The notes beneath the pieces were generated by a model. It searched no databases, was not told the origin of the DNA, and saw nothing but the letters and a program-made list of their open reading frames with translations. Positions 18,571 through 26,133 of a DNA stretch of 59,015 nucleotides are shown here, piece after piece; the first letter of the stretch is position 1, and each line of letters begins with the position of its first letter. The position numbers and the translations under genes are program-made. Source of the stretch: Clostridiales bacterium (lineage in GTDB: Bacteria > Bacillota > Clostridia > Oscillospirales > Acutalibacteraceae); NCBI GenBank assembly GCA_012839345.1, contig DUNN01000030.1, positions 1-59,015 on the forward strand, in the 5' to 3' direction.

Positions 18571-18602
18571 AAAAGAAAAGCGCCGGTTGTGTGGACCGGC
18601 GC
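18571..18602 (-). terminator. Rho-independent terminator after the coat-protein pair
   Basis: A GC-rich eight-base stem, GCGCCGGT (18580-18587) with ACCGGCGC (18595-18602), and a seven-base loop. On the minus strand it is followed by TTTTCTTTTT. It lies 13 bases past the stop of the 91-residue coat protein. Confidence 0.88.
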
Positions 18603-18615
18603 GGAAAGCGGATAT

Positions 18616-18891
18616 TTATTGCTGCTGATTCATATTTTGAAATTTCTGTTTGGCCTGCTGAACCTTTTGCTGATCTGCGGAAGGGGTCTGATACCAGCCG
18701 CGTTTGCTCATTTCATCAAATACTTCTGCCTGAATCTGGTGTTCTTCCGTAAGAATCCGCATAAATTCGTTGCGCACATTCGGGGAACTGCATTCATTTG
18801 CAAATGTGTTGTACGTGTCGGTAATCAGCTTTTGGGAAGAAAGCATATCATTGAAAAGTTCTTTGTCCTGCATTTGTATATTCGTATTCAT
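18616..18891 (-). CDS. CotF-like spore coat protein
   Basis: A 91-residue helical protein like the coat F domain: KELFNDMLSSQKLITDTYNTFANECSS and an EEHQIQAEVFDEMSKRGWY segment, then a Gln-rich tail (NMNQQQ). Such proteins are made late in sporulation and found in the coat or exosporium. It starts 12 bases after the 60-residue coat gene, with which it forms a small operon; each resembles half of a CotF helical bundle, so they may act as a complex. The exact coat location is not known. Confidence 0.85.
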   Translation of the reverse strand: MNTNIQMQDKELFNDMLSSQKLITDTYNTFANECSSPNVRNEFMRILTEEHQIQAEVFDEMSKRGWYQTPSADQQKVQQAKQKFQNMNQQQ

Positions 18892-18903
18892 TCGTGATCC
18901 CCC

Positions 18904-19086
18904 TTAACCTAAAAAGCTGAACAGCTGGTCGTAATGCGCCTGATGTTTGTCCGCAATGCATTCACACTTTTTCTTCAGTTCAGAATCGGAGCATAATTGG
19001 GAATATGCCCTAAGTTTTGTGACCAGAAGCTTTTCTTCGCTTAACTGGTCTTCAATGGCAGAAAGCTCTTTTTCGGTTAATTGCAT
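18904..19086 (-). CDS. Small CotF-like coat protein
   Basis: A 60-residue helical protein, starting MQLTEKELSAIEDQLSEE and carrying LRAYSQLCSDSELKKKCECI, a coat-F/rubrerythrin-like helical hairpin with three cysteines. I use ATG 19086 because AGAGGTG lies six bases upstream; a longer frame to 19122 would run into the palindrome and is unlikely. It pairs with the next gene. No catalytic residues are evident, and a structural role is inferred from its neighbour and family resemblance. Confidence 0.78.
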   Translation of the reverse strand: MQLTEKELSAIEDQLSEEKLLVTKLRAYSQLCSDSELKKKCECIADKHQAHYDQLFSFLG

Positions 19087-19105
19087 TTCAAGCACCTCTT
19101 TGTAC

Positions 19106-19160
19106 AATAATAGGAATACCATCGGTGTCTACCGATGGTATGTTCCTTTTTCCTATTATT
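19106..19160. repeat. Nested inverted repeat between mazF and the coat genes
   Basis: The inner perfect palindrome, TACCATCGGT (19117-19126) with ACCGATGGTA (19131-19140), is enclosed by a second pair, AATAATAGGAA (19106-19116) with TTCCTATTATT (19150-19160). It lies 20 bases upstream of the first coat gene's start. It may be the mazF transcript end, an operator, or both; there is no clean T-run on the minus strand. Confidence 0.7.
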
Positions 19161-19207
19161 TTACATGGCGTATGAAATATACGTTTCTTTTGTGATTTCA
19201 GGCATTT

Positions 19208-19579
19208 CTATGTAGCCTGACGCTGCAGATGACTCTGATCAAGACCAAAGCTGATAGACAATGCCTGATCGACCTGAGACATAAACGTATCGTCAAGACG
19301 CCCCATACGTTCTTTCAATCTGTGTTTATCAATGGTGCGCACCTGCTCTAGAAGTACAACCGAATCTTTAGCCAAACCTGTTGTCTGCGCATCCAGCATA
19401 ATATGAGTCGGTAAATTCGCTTTGGAACGCTGACTGGTAATTGCCGCGGCAATTACGGTCGGGCTGAAACGGTTGCCGACATTATTCTGAACAATCAATA
19501 CTGGCCGTACTCCGCCCTGTTCGGAGCCAACAACCGGACTAAGGTCTGCGTAGTAGATGTCTCCTCTTCGAATGTTCAC
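19208..19579 (-). CDS. MazF/PemK-family endoribonuclease (EndoA type)
   Basis: A 123-residue protein very close in pattern to Bacillus NdoA/Endo[46 protein letters not shown], and [17 protein letters not shown]. It cleaves single-stranded RNA at short sequence motifs and is the toxin of chromosomal MazEF-type pairs. I choose GTG 19579, which matches the family start; a longer frame to 19633 adds an unlikely leader. The usual antitoxin gene (EndoAI, ribbon-helix-helix) and alr are not upstream: etfA and a terminator are. An unlinked antitoxin or loss of the toxin role is possible. Confidence 0.9.
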   Translation of the reverse strand: MNIRRGDIYYADLSPVVGSEQGGVRPVLIVQNNVGNRFSPTVIAAAITSQRSKANLPTHIMLDAQTTGLAKDSVVLLEQVRTIDKHRLKERMGRLDDTFMSQVDQALSISFGLDQSHLQRQAT

Positions 19580-19734
19580 TTTTTTCACGCTCCGCGTTAT
19601 TAGAATTTTAAGGTTTGCAAATAGTCTTAACATTCTTTCAGGGATTTATTCGTTTGCAACCTCTACCACATAATATTATTGTCCCGCAGAGGTTGACATA
19701 AAAATAAAACGGGAAAAAGGCGAAAACGTGAAAA

Positions 19735-19761
19735 GCCCCGCACACATTATGTGTGCGGGGC
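19735..19761 (-). terminator. Rho-independent terminator of the thlA-etfA operon
   Basis: A 12-base perfect GC-rich stem (GCCCCGCACACA, 19735-19746, with 19750-19761) and a three-base loop. On the minus strand it is followed by TTTTC. It lies 26 bases past the etfA stop and closes the acyl-CoA operon. Confidence 0.9.
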
Positions 19762-19787
19762 AAAGGAACTATAACAGCCAGGTTGAA

Positions 19788-20807
19788 TCAGGCGTTACGG
19801 GCAGCCATAGCCTTTTTAACTTCTTCCGTAAACAAAGGAAGGATTTTCAAAGCATCCCCGACAATGCCGTAATCGGCAACTTCAAAAATCGGAGCGTTTT
19901 CATCCTTGTTAATTGCAATAATCACATCGGAATCTTCCATGCCGGCCAAGTGCTGAATGGCACCGGAAATACCGCAGGCAATGTAAAGATTCGGGCGGAC
20001 CGTTTTACCGGTCTGGCCGACCTGAATGTCTTTTTCCACCCAGCCGGCATCCACCGCAGCTCTGGAAGAGCTGACCGTTCCGCCAAGTGCCTCTGCAAGA
20101 TCCTCAAGCAGCTTGAAGTTTTCCGGACCGCCCATTCCACGGCCGCCGGAAACCAGAATTTTTGCATCCTGGATATCCATTTTATTGGATACCTTTTTAA
20201 TGACATCGACTACCTGAACATTTACATGCTCTGCGCCGATTTCCAGATCATACTTTTCAACGGGCACCTTTGCGCCTTCAATCGGTTTGATTTTCTGCAT
20301 AACACCGGGGCGCACAGTAGCCATTTGCGGACGGTGGTCCGGGCAGAGAATCGTCGCCATTATGTTACCACCGAATGCAGGACGGGTCATCATCAGGTTC
20401 TTCGTACCATCTTCCGCAACCTCAAGCTTGGTGCAGTCCGCCGTAAGTCCGGTTTTCACTCTGGCGGAAACACGCGGAGCAAGATCGCGTCCAATCGCGG
20501 TAGCACCGTACAAAACAACCGCCGGTTTGTACTTTTCAATAATATGGTACATGCAGTGGGCATACGGCTCTGTGGTATAAACCTCCAACGCCTTGTTGTC
20601 CACCAACAGAATTTTATCCGCACCGTAACGTGCCAGTTCCGGGCAAAGGTCTTCGACGCCATAGCCGAGCAGAACCGCGGTAACTTCCGTTTCCATCGAT
20701 TTAGCGAGTTCTTTTGCCTTACCTAAAAGCTCAAAGGACACGCTGGCGATTTTATGGTCAACCTGCTGAATAAAAACATAAATACCCTGATAGTCTTGAA
20801 TATTCAT
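19788..20807 (-). CDS. etfA: Electron transfer flavoprotein alpha subunit
   Basis: A 339-residue alpha subunit of the Etf that accepts electrons from NADH and delivers them to Bcd and, in bifurcating forms, to ferredoxin. The C-terminal FAD domain is intact: SRAAVDAGW, GQTGKTVRPNLYIACGISGAIQHLAGM and AINKDENAPIFEVADYGIVGD. I use ATG 20807, preceded by GGTGA; the TTG at 20825 lacks a ribosome site. It lies last in the operon, 19 bases after etfB. The bifurcating role is inferred from the Bcd-Etf gene order. Confidence 0.95.
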   Translation of the reverse strand: MNIQDYQGIYVFIQQVDHKIASVSFELLGKAKELAKSMETEVTAVLLGYGVEDLCPELARYGADKILLVDNKALEVYTTEPYAHCMYHIIEKYKPAVVLYGATAIGRDLAPRVSARVKTGLTADCTKLEVAEDGTKNLMMTRPAFGGNIMATILCPDHRPQMATVRPGVMQKIKPIEGAKVPVEKYDLEIGAEHVNVQVVDVIKKVSNKMDIQDAKILVSGGRGMGGPENFKLLEDLAEALGGTVSSSRAAVDAGWVEKDIQVGQTGKTVRPNLYIACGISGAIQHLAGMEDSDVIIAINKDENAPIFEVADYGIVGDALKILPLFTEEVKKAMAARNA

Positions 20808-20826
20808 TTTGCTCACCACTTTCAAA

Positions 20827-21612
20827 CTATATAATGAATTTTTCCCTGAGCTTTTCCATCATGTAGTCGGCCGATTCCTGCGGATCCAATGTGACCTGCT
20901 GGCCGGCAGCTTTCAAGCTCTTGGTAAATGTTTTCCAGACTCTGGTCGGTGAGCCTTTTAAGCCGATTGCCGTATCGTCTACTTCCAAATCGGCACGGGT
21001 AAGAATTTTGACCTCTTTTTCCCGGTATGCGTCGAAAATGCCGCCTGGGGTCATGTAGCGGGGCTGGTTCAGCTCGCTCAGCGCGGTAATCAGGCAGGGC
21101 ATTTTAACCTTAATGATGTGATAACGGTCTTCATACTGACGCTTTACGGTTACTTCGTTGCCCTCAACCTTGAGGTCTTCCGCGTAACTAACGTTCGGAA
21201 TGCCGAGGTGTTCGGCAATCTGCGGGCCGACCTGGGCGGTATCGCCATCGATTGCCTGACGGCCGGTCAGAATGAGATCGTACGGGAGGGTTTTCAGCGC
21301 GGCAGCAATTGTTGTGGAAGTTGCCAGGGTATCCGCGCCGCCGAAGGCACGGTCGGTAACCAAAATTGCTTCATCCGCACCCATGGCAAGCGCTTCGCGC
21401 AGAGCGGCATCCGCCTGCGGCGGGCCCATGGAAAGCACCGTAACATGCGCACCCTGCTCGTCCTTCAGGCGCAGAGCCGCTTCCAGACCTGCTTTGTCAT
21501 CCGGATTGATAATGCTCGGCACACCTTCACGAATCAGGGTGCCGGTAACCGGGTCCAGTCTTACTTCATTGGTATTCGGAACTTGCTTAATGCAAACTAC
21601 AATATTCAACAA
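20827..21612 (-). CDS. etfB: Electron transfer flavoprotein beta subunit
   Basis: A 261-residue beta subunit that forms the nucleotide-binding part of the Etf heterodimer. Typical stretches are present: NIVVCIKQVPNTNEVRLDP at the start, DKAGLEAALRLKDE, SMGPPQADAALREALAMGAD, and the GRQAIDGDTAQVGPQIAEHL signature near 125-145. It lies between bcd and etfA, the arrangement seen in clostridial bcd operons whose Etf binds NAD and FAD for flavin-based bifurcation. Confidence 0.95.
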   Translation of the reverse strand: MLNIVVCIKQVPNTNEVRLDPVTGTLIREGVPSIINPDDKAGLEAALRLKDEQGAHVTVLSMGPPQADAALREALAMGADEAILVTDRAFGGADTLATSTTIAAALKTLPYDLILTGRQAIDGDTAQVGPQIAEHLGIPNVSYAEDLKVEGNEVTVKRQYEDRYHIIKVKMPCLITALSELNQPRYMTPGGIFDAYREKEVKILTRADLEVDDTAIGLKGSPTRVWKTFTKSLKAAGQQVTLDPQESADYMMEKLREKFII

Positions 21613-21639
21613 AATTCACTCCTTCTCGGCTTATCGCGA

Positions 21640-22776
21640 TTAAAGCTCATTTGCGGCGATAACCATGCGCTGTACTTCGCTGGTACCTTCGTAAATCTCT
21701 GTAATCTTGGCATCGCGCATCATGCGCTCCACCGGATATTCTCTGGTGTAACCGTAGCCGCCGTGAAGCTGTACTGCTTTCGTGGTGACTTCCATTGCAA
21801 CTTCCGCCGCGTACAACTTCGCCATGGCGGCTTCCTCGGAGAAGCGTTTTTGTTTGTCTTTTGCAAGAGCGGCACGGTAAACAAGCATTTGCGCCGCCTT
21901 AATTTTGGTTGCCATGTCGGCAATCTGGAACTGGGTATTCTGGAATTTCGCAATCGGTCTGCCAAACTGTTTTCTTTCTTTTACGTACTTCACAGTTTCC
22001 TCGTAAGCGCCTTCCGCAATACCCAGTGCCTGCGCGGCAATGCCGATACGGCCGCCGTCCAGGGTATGCATGGCAATGCCAAAGCCCTTGCCTTCCGCAC
22101 CGAGCAGATTTTCCTTCGGAACAATGCAGTTTTCAAAAATCAGTTCTGTCGTGGAAGAGCCGCGGATGCCCATTTTCTTTTCCTTTGTTCCAATGCGGAA
22201 GCCCGGGAAGTTCTTTTCCACGATAAACGCGGAAATGCCCTTGTTCCCCTTGCTGCGGTCCGTCATGGCAAAAACAATATATGTATCGGCTTTTCCGCCG
22301 TTAGTAATAAAGATTTTGCTGCCGTTGAGCACATAATGGTCGCCTTCCAGAACAGCCTTGGTCTGCTGGCCGGAAGCGTCCGTGCCGGCATTCGGTTCAG
22401 TCAGGGCAAACGCACCCAAATATTCACCGGAAGCGAGTTTTTTCAGATATTTTTCCTTTTGCTCCGGCGTACCGTAATTTTTAATCGGATCGGAGCCCAG
22501 GGAAGTATGTGCGGAAACAATAACACCGGTTGTAGCGCAAACCTTGGAAAGCTCCTCCACACACATAATATAAGTAAGGGTGTCACAGCCCTGGCCGCCG
22601 TATTCCTTCGCAAGGGGGATACCCATAAAGCCGAGTTTTGCCATTTTGTCGACCGTTTCCTGCGGGAAGCGTTCAGTTTCGTCCACTTCCTGTGCCAATG
22701 GCTTTACCTCGTTTTCCGCAAACTCTCTGAAAAGAGTGCGGGCCATTAAATGTTCTTTGCTCAGTTCGAAGTCCAT
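21640..22776 (-). CDS. bcd: Short-chain acyl-CoA (butyryl-CoA) dehydrogenase
   Basis: A 378-residue FAD enzyme that, in this setting, reduces crotonyl-CoA (or longer enoyl-CoA) to the saturated acyl-CoA with Etf. The signatures FALTEPNAGTDASGQQT and QLHGGYGYTREYPVERMMRDAKI are present; the catalytic Glu is in IYEGTSEVQRMVIA near the end. The ATG at 22776 follows GGAGG; the extra nine codons upstream are not needed. Its place between hbd and etfBA makes butyryl-CoA dehydrogenase the likely function, with caproyl-CoA also possible. Confidence 0.94.
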   Translation of the reverse strand: MDFELSKEHLMARTLFREFAENEVKPLAQEVDETERFPQETVDKMAKLGFMGIPLAKEYGGQGCDTLTYIMCVEELSKVCATTGVIVSAHTSLGSDPIKNYGTPEQKEKYLKKLASGEYLGAFALTEPNAGTDASGQQTKAVLEGDHYVLNGSKIFITNGGKADTYIVFAMTDRSKGNKGISAFIVEKNFPGFRIGTKEKKMGIRGSSTTELIFENCIVPKENLLGAEGKGFGIAMHTLDGGRIGIAAQALGIAEGAYEETVKYVKERKQFGRPIAKFQNTQFQIADMATKIKAAQMLVYRAALAKDKQKRFSEEAAMAKLYAAEVAMEVTTKAVQLHGGYGYTREYPVERMMRDAKITEIYEGTSEVQRMVIAANEL

Positions 22777-22812
22777 ACTCGTTCCTCCAATTAATTTACA
22801 CACAGATTCGGA

Positions 22813-23652
22813 TTATTTCGTGTAATCAAAAAATCCCTTGCCGGTTTTTCTGCCTAACAATCCTCCGCGGACCATCTTTCTCAGCAGGGGATGAGGACGG
22901 TATTTGCTGTCTCCGGTTTCGGCCTGGAGCACTTCCATAATGGCAAGACAAACGTCAAGACCAATCAGGTCGCCCAGTGCGAGCGGTCCCATCGGATGGT
23001 TTGCACCGAGCTTCATGGCGGTGTCAATGTCTTCTGCGCTAGCCACGCCGTCTGCATAAATGCCAATGGCTTCGTTAATCATCGGAATCAGGATGCGATT
23101 GACCACAAATCCAGCCGCTTCGTTGACCTGAACCGGAGTTTTGCCGATTTCCGTTGCAATCGTCTTGATTTTTTCAACGGTTTCCACAGGAGTGGTAATG
23201 CCGGCAATGACTTCGACCAACTTCATAACAGGAGCTGGGTTAAAGAAATGCATACCGACCACCGCGCGGTCAAGGCCCTGGGAAATTTCTGTAATAGACA
23301 GAGAAGAAGTGTTGGTCGCAAAAATGGTATCTTTTTTGCAGATGCCCTGCAGCTCTTTGAACAGGTCTTTTTTCACCTGCATATTTTCAAGAGCGGCTTC
23401 CACAATCAGGTCACAGTCAGAAACAATTTCCTTTGTACCGGTTGTGATTTTGGAAAGAATTTTGTCGGCCGCAGCCTGCTCCATCTTCCCCTTCGCCACC
23501 AATTTGGAAAGGCCCTTTTCAATCTTGGCTTTTCCGCCTGCGGCAAACTGGTCGTTAATATCGCAAAGCTTTACTGTGTAGCCTTCTGTTTGTGCAAATG
23601 CCTGCGCAATACCGGAGCCCATGGTTCCCGCGCCAATAATACCAACAATCAT
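22813..23652 (-). CDS. hbd: 3-hydroxybutyryl-CoA dehydrogenase
   Basis: A 279-residue dehydrogenase that reduces acetoacetyl-CoA to 3-hydroxybutyryl-CoA. The N-terminal Rossmann fold begins [19 protein letters not shown]; the active-site region holds [17 protein letters not shown] (catalytic His) and ETVEKIKT; the C-terminal helical domain ends in [12 protein letters not shown]. The length is normal. It is separated from crt by 92 bases that carry a strong hairpin. Confidence 0.96.
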   Translation of the reverse strand: MIVGIIGAGTMGSGIAQAFAQTEGYTVKLCDINDQFAAGGKAKIEKGLSKLVAKGKMEQAAADKILSKITTGTKEIVSDCDLIVEAALENMQVKKDLFKELQGICKKDTIFATNTSSLSITEISQGLDRAVVGMHFFNPAPVMKLVEVIAGITTPVETVEKIKTIATEIGKTPVQVNEAAGFVVNRILIPMINEAIGIYADGVASAEDIDTAMKLGANHPMGPLALGDLIGLDVCLAIMEVLQAETGDSKYRPHPLLRKMVRGGLLGRKTGKGFFDYTK

Positions 23653-23686
23653 GAGAATCCTCCTAACAAAATTATTTTATAATTGC

Positions 23687-23726
23687 AATTCAGTTTACCA
23701 CCCTAAACCGGGTGGTAAACTGAATT
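23687..23726. repeat. Perfect 17-base hairpin between crt and hbd
   Basis: AATTCAGTTTACCACCC (23687-23703) pairs exactly with 23710-23726 around a six-base loop. There is no T-run on either side, so it does not look like a terminator. In the middle of the operon it may mark an mRNA cleavage or stability site, setting separate levels for thlA-crt and hbd-bcd-etfBA. Confidence 0.8.
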
Positions 23727-23744
23727 TATTACACCATATTATAA

Positions 23745-24521
23745 TTACTTATTAACAAACGGTTCCGGTTTCCGCTTTTCGCAGAACGCAGTCATCGCGT
23801 TCTTCTGGTCTTCTGTTTCAAAGCATCCACCAAACTGTTCCGCCTCGATCGCAATTGCGGAATCAATGTCCACCTGCATTCCGTCGTTGATAGCCTTCTT
23901 CGCGGCACGAACGGCAATCGGGGCGTTGCGCGCAATTTTTTCCGCCAACTTCAGGCATTCTTCCATCAGTTGACCGGAAGGATAAACCGCGTTGACCAAG
24001 CCAAGGGAAAGCGCTTCGTCCGCTTTTACTTTAGAGCAGGTATAAATCATTTCCTTCGCTTTTCCGATTCCGATGGTACGGGCAAGGCGCTGTGTACCGC
24101 CAAAGCCCGGGGTAATGCCAAGGCCGGTTTCCGGCTGGGCGAATACCGCGTTTTCCGAAGCGATGCGGATATCGCAGCTCAGGGAAAGTTCGCAGCCGCC
24201 GCCAAGGGCAAATCCGTTTACTGCTGCAATCACGGGAATCGGTAGCTTCTCGATTTTGCGGAATACCGTGTTCCCCTTTTCGCCGAAGGCCTTGCCTTCC
24301 GCCTTGGTAAGCGTGCTCATTTCGGAAATATCCGCGCCGGCAACAAAGGACTTTTCCCCGGCACCGGTAATAATCAGGCATCTGGTGTCTTCCACAGAAA
24401 TGGAATCAACGGTTTGTTCCAGTTCGGTAAGAACCTGACTGTTCAGCGCGTTTAGCGCCTTTTCACGGTTTATGGTAAGAATACCGACAAACCCTTTTTT
24501 CTCGTATTTAACATACTCCAT
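23745..24521 (-). CDS. crt: Enoyl-CoA hydratase (crotonase)
   Basis: A 258-residue crotonase that dehydrates 3-hydroxybutyryl-CoA to crotonyl-CoA. The oxyanion-hole regions SFVAGADISEM and the second, AAVNGFALGGGCELSLSCDIRIA, with two catalytic Glu residues in the QPETGLGITPGFGGTQRLAR stretch, are intact. It is transcribed between thlA and hbd. The length matches the family. Confidence 0.95.
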   Translation of the reverse strand: MEYVKYEKKGFVGILTINREKALNALNSQVLTELEQTVDSISVEDTRCLIITGAGEKSFVAGADISEMSTLTKAEGKAFGEKGNTVFRKIEKLPIPVIAAVNGFALGGGCELSLSCDIRIASENAVFAQPETGLGITPGFGGTQRLARTIGIGKAKEMIYTCSKVKADEALSLGLVNAVYPSGQLMEECLKLAEKIARNAPIAVRAAKKAINDGMQVDIDSAIAIEAEQFGGCFETEDQKNAMTAFCEKRKPEPFVNK

Positions 24522-24674
24522 GAGTAAGGCCTTCCTTTCATTATGAACCGGAAGTTTCGCCCAGCCCAGACGACGGATTCTTGTTGAAACGCCGGTCAGG
24601 TGGGAAAAACTTCCTGCTGTATTTTTCTTCCGCGTGCAAACGATCCGGATGAAAAATCAGATTTTCATAAGGTT

Positions 24675-25859
24675 TTATTCACCCATTTTAACAATGGCGG
24701 AAACACCCATACCGCCGCCAACACAAAGCGTAGCAAGGCCGTATTTGGAATTTCTACGTTTCATTTCATGGAGCAGGGTGACCAGGATGCGGCAGCCGGA
24801 AGCGCCGACCGGATGACCCAGTGCAATTGCGCCGCCGTTAACGTTCACCTTGGAGGTATCCAGATTCAGCAGCTTTACAACCGCGAGGGACTGAGCGGCA
24901 AACGCTTCGTTCGCTTCAATCAGGTCGATGTCGTCGAGCGTAAGACCGGTCTTTTCCAGAATCTTCTTTGTGCTGTACGCGGGGCCAACACCCATAATGG
25001 CAGGATCCACACCGGCGGACTGACCGGCAATCCAGGTTGCCATAGGAGTTACGCCCAGTTCTTTTGCTTTTTCTTCGCTCATGACCACAATCGCAGCTGC
25101 GCCATCGTTAATACCGGAAGCATTTGCAGCGGTTACGGTTCCGTCCGGCTTGAAAGCGGGTTTCAGTTTTGCAATGCTTTCCGGAGTTACACCGGCACGC
25201 GGGCCTTCGTCCTTATCGAATAAGAAAGTCTCTTTCTTTACTTTAACCGGGACGGGAACAATCTCATCCTTGAATTTCCCTTCTGCCTGCGCTTTTTCGC
25301 ATTTCTGCTGGCTAAGCGCAGCAAACTCATCCTGCATCTGGCGGGTAATGCCGTATTTTTCCGCAACATTTTCCGCGGTAATGCCCATGTGATAGTTGTT
25401 GAAAGCATCCCACAGTGCATCGTTGACCATGGTGTCGATTAATCTTCCATCGTTCATACGATAACCGAAACGAGCCTGATTCAGGGCATACGGAGCCGCA
25501 GACATATTTTCCATGCCGCCCGCAACGATAATATCGGCTTCGCCCGCTTCAATCAGAGCAGCTGCCATGTTGACTGCTTTCAGGCCGGAACCGCAGACAT
25601 TGTTCAGCGTAAGTGCAGGAACTGTATCGGGTACACCGGCTTTTATCGAAGCCTGACGTGCAACATTCTGGCCAAGACCAGCCTGAATCACGCACCCCAT
25701 CAAAACTTCATCCACCTGATCCGGTGCAACTTTTGCACGGTTCAAGGCTTCTTTAATCACAATAGAACCAAGCGTTACAGCCGGCACACCGGAAAGAGAA
25801 CCACCCATCTTACCGATTGCGGTACGAACCGCGCCTGCCAGAACAATTTTCTTCGCCAT
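24675..25859 (-). CDS. thlA: Acetyl-CoA C-acetyltransferase (thiolase)
   Basis: A 394-residue biosynthetic thiolase that condenses two acetyl-CoA into acetoacetyl-CoA, or extends butyryl-CoA. Catalytic Cys is in [12 protein letters not shown] (near residue 88), His in [12 protein letters not shown] and the second Cys in [13 protein letters not shown] start at ATG 25859 with GGAGG upstream; an extra 31 codons in frame are part of the leader. It is first in the operon, right after a Rex-like site and a strong promoter. It lies 153 bases before crt. Confidence 0.96.
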   Translation of the reverse strand: MAKKIVLAGAVRTAIGKMGGSLSGVPAVTLGSIVIKEALNRAKVAPDQVDEVLMGCVIQAGLGQNVARQASIKAGVPDTVPALTLNNVCGSGLKAVNMAAALIEAGEADIIVAGGMENMSAAPYALNQARFGYRMNDGRLIDTMVNDALWDAFNNYHMGITAENVAEKYGITRQMQDEFAALSQQKCEKAQAEGKFKDEIVPVPVKVKKETFLFDKDEGPRAGVTPESIAKLKPAFKPDGTVTAANASGINDGAAAIVVMSEEKAKELGVTPMATWIAGQSAGVDPAIMGVGPAYSTKKILEKTGLTLDDIDLIEANEAFAAQSLAVVKLLNLDTSKVNVNGGAIALGHPVGASGCRILVTLLHEMKRRNSKYGLATLCVGGGMGVSAIVKMGE

Positions 25860-25936
25860 ACATTTTCCTCCATTCTGCTTGCAAAAAGATTCGCAATTTT
25901 TCCGTAATTTCAGTAAAAATTGATAAAAATTAGCAT

Positions 25937-25954
25937 ATGTTAAATATATCACAA
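25937..25954. promoter_or_regulatory. Putative Rex (redox repressor) operator
   Basis: On the minus strand the 18 bases TTGTGATATATTTAACAT match the clostridial Rex consensus TTGTTAANNNNTTAACAA at 11 of 14 fixed positions, with the left half TTGTGA matching the Bacillus form. It covers the -10 box of the thlA promoter, so binding would block transcription. Rex senses the NADH/NAD ratio and controls thl, crt and bcd in Clostridium. A rex gene is not in this window. Prediction only. Confidence 0.6.
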
Positions 25955-25971
25955 GTTCAGATTAGTTTCAA
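25943..25971 (-). promoter_or_regulatory. Sigma-A type promoter of the thlA operon
   Basis: On the minus strand TTGAAA (25971-25966) and TATATT (25948-25943) are separated by exactly 17 bases. The leader to thlA is about 75 bases, AT-rich. It overlaps the Rex-like site. Confidence 0.7.
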
Positions 25972-26090
25972 TAGAATTTCAAAAGTTTTGTTAAATTTTT
26001 AGCAATCATAAAAATAATAAGGAATCTTTTTTAAAATTCTGGAAGAATATCCAAAAATGGAGCGGGTTTGCAGGTGATATGTTCATTTCA

Positions 26091-26132
26091 AGATCAAAGG
26101 GGCGGAGTCGTGTGACTCCGCCCCTTTGATCT
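26091..26132. terminator. Strong 19-base hairpin after the Gfo/Idh-GNAT gene
   Basis: A perfect 19-base stem (26091-26109 with 26114-26132) and a four-base loop lie one base after the fusion gene's stop. The stem is GC-rich; on the minus strand only a weak T stretch follows, so it may act as a terminator or as a 3' end stabiliser. The adjacent 25,972-26,090 is AT-rich and holds no ORF I can support. Confidence 0.65.
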
Positions 26133-26133
26133 G

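Noticed and set aside
21118..22749. A 543-residue open frame on the plus strand
   Set aside because: It is antisense to bcd and etfB, has no ribosome site or recognisable domains, and follows from the codon use of the genes opposite.
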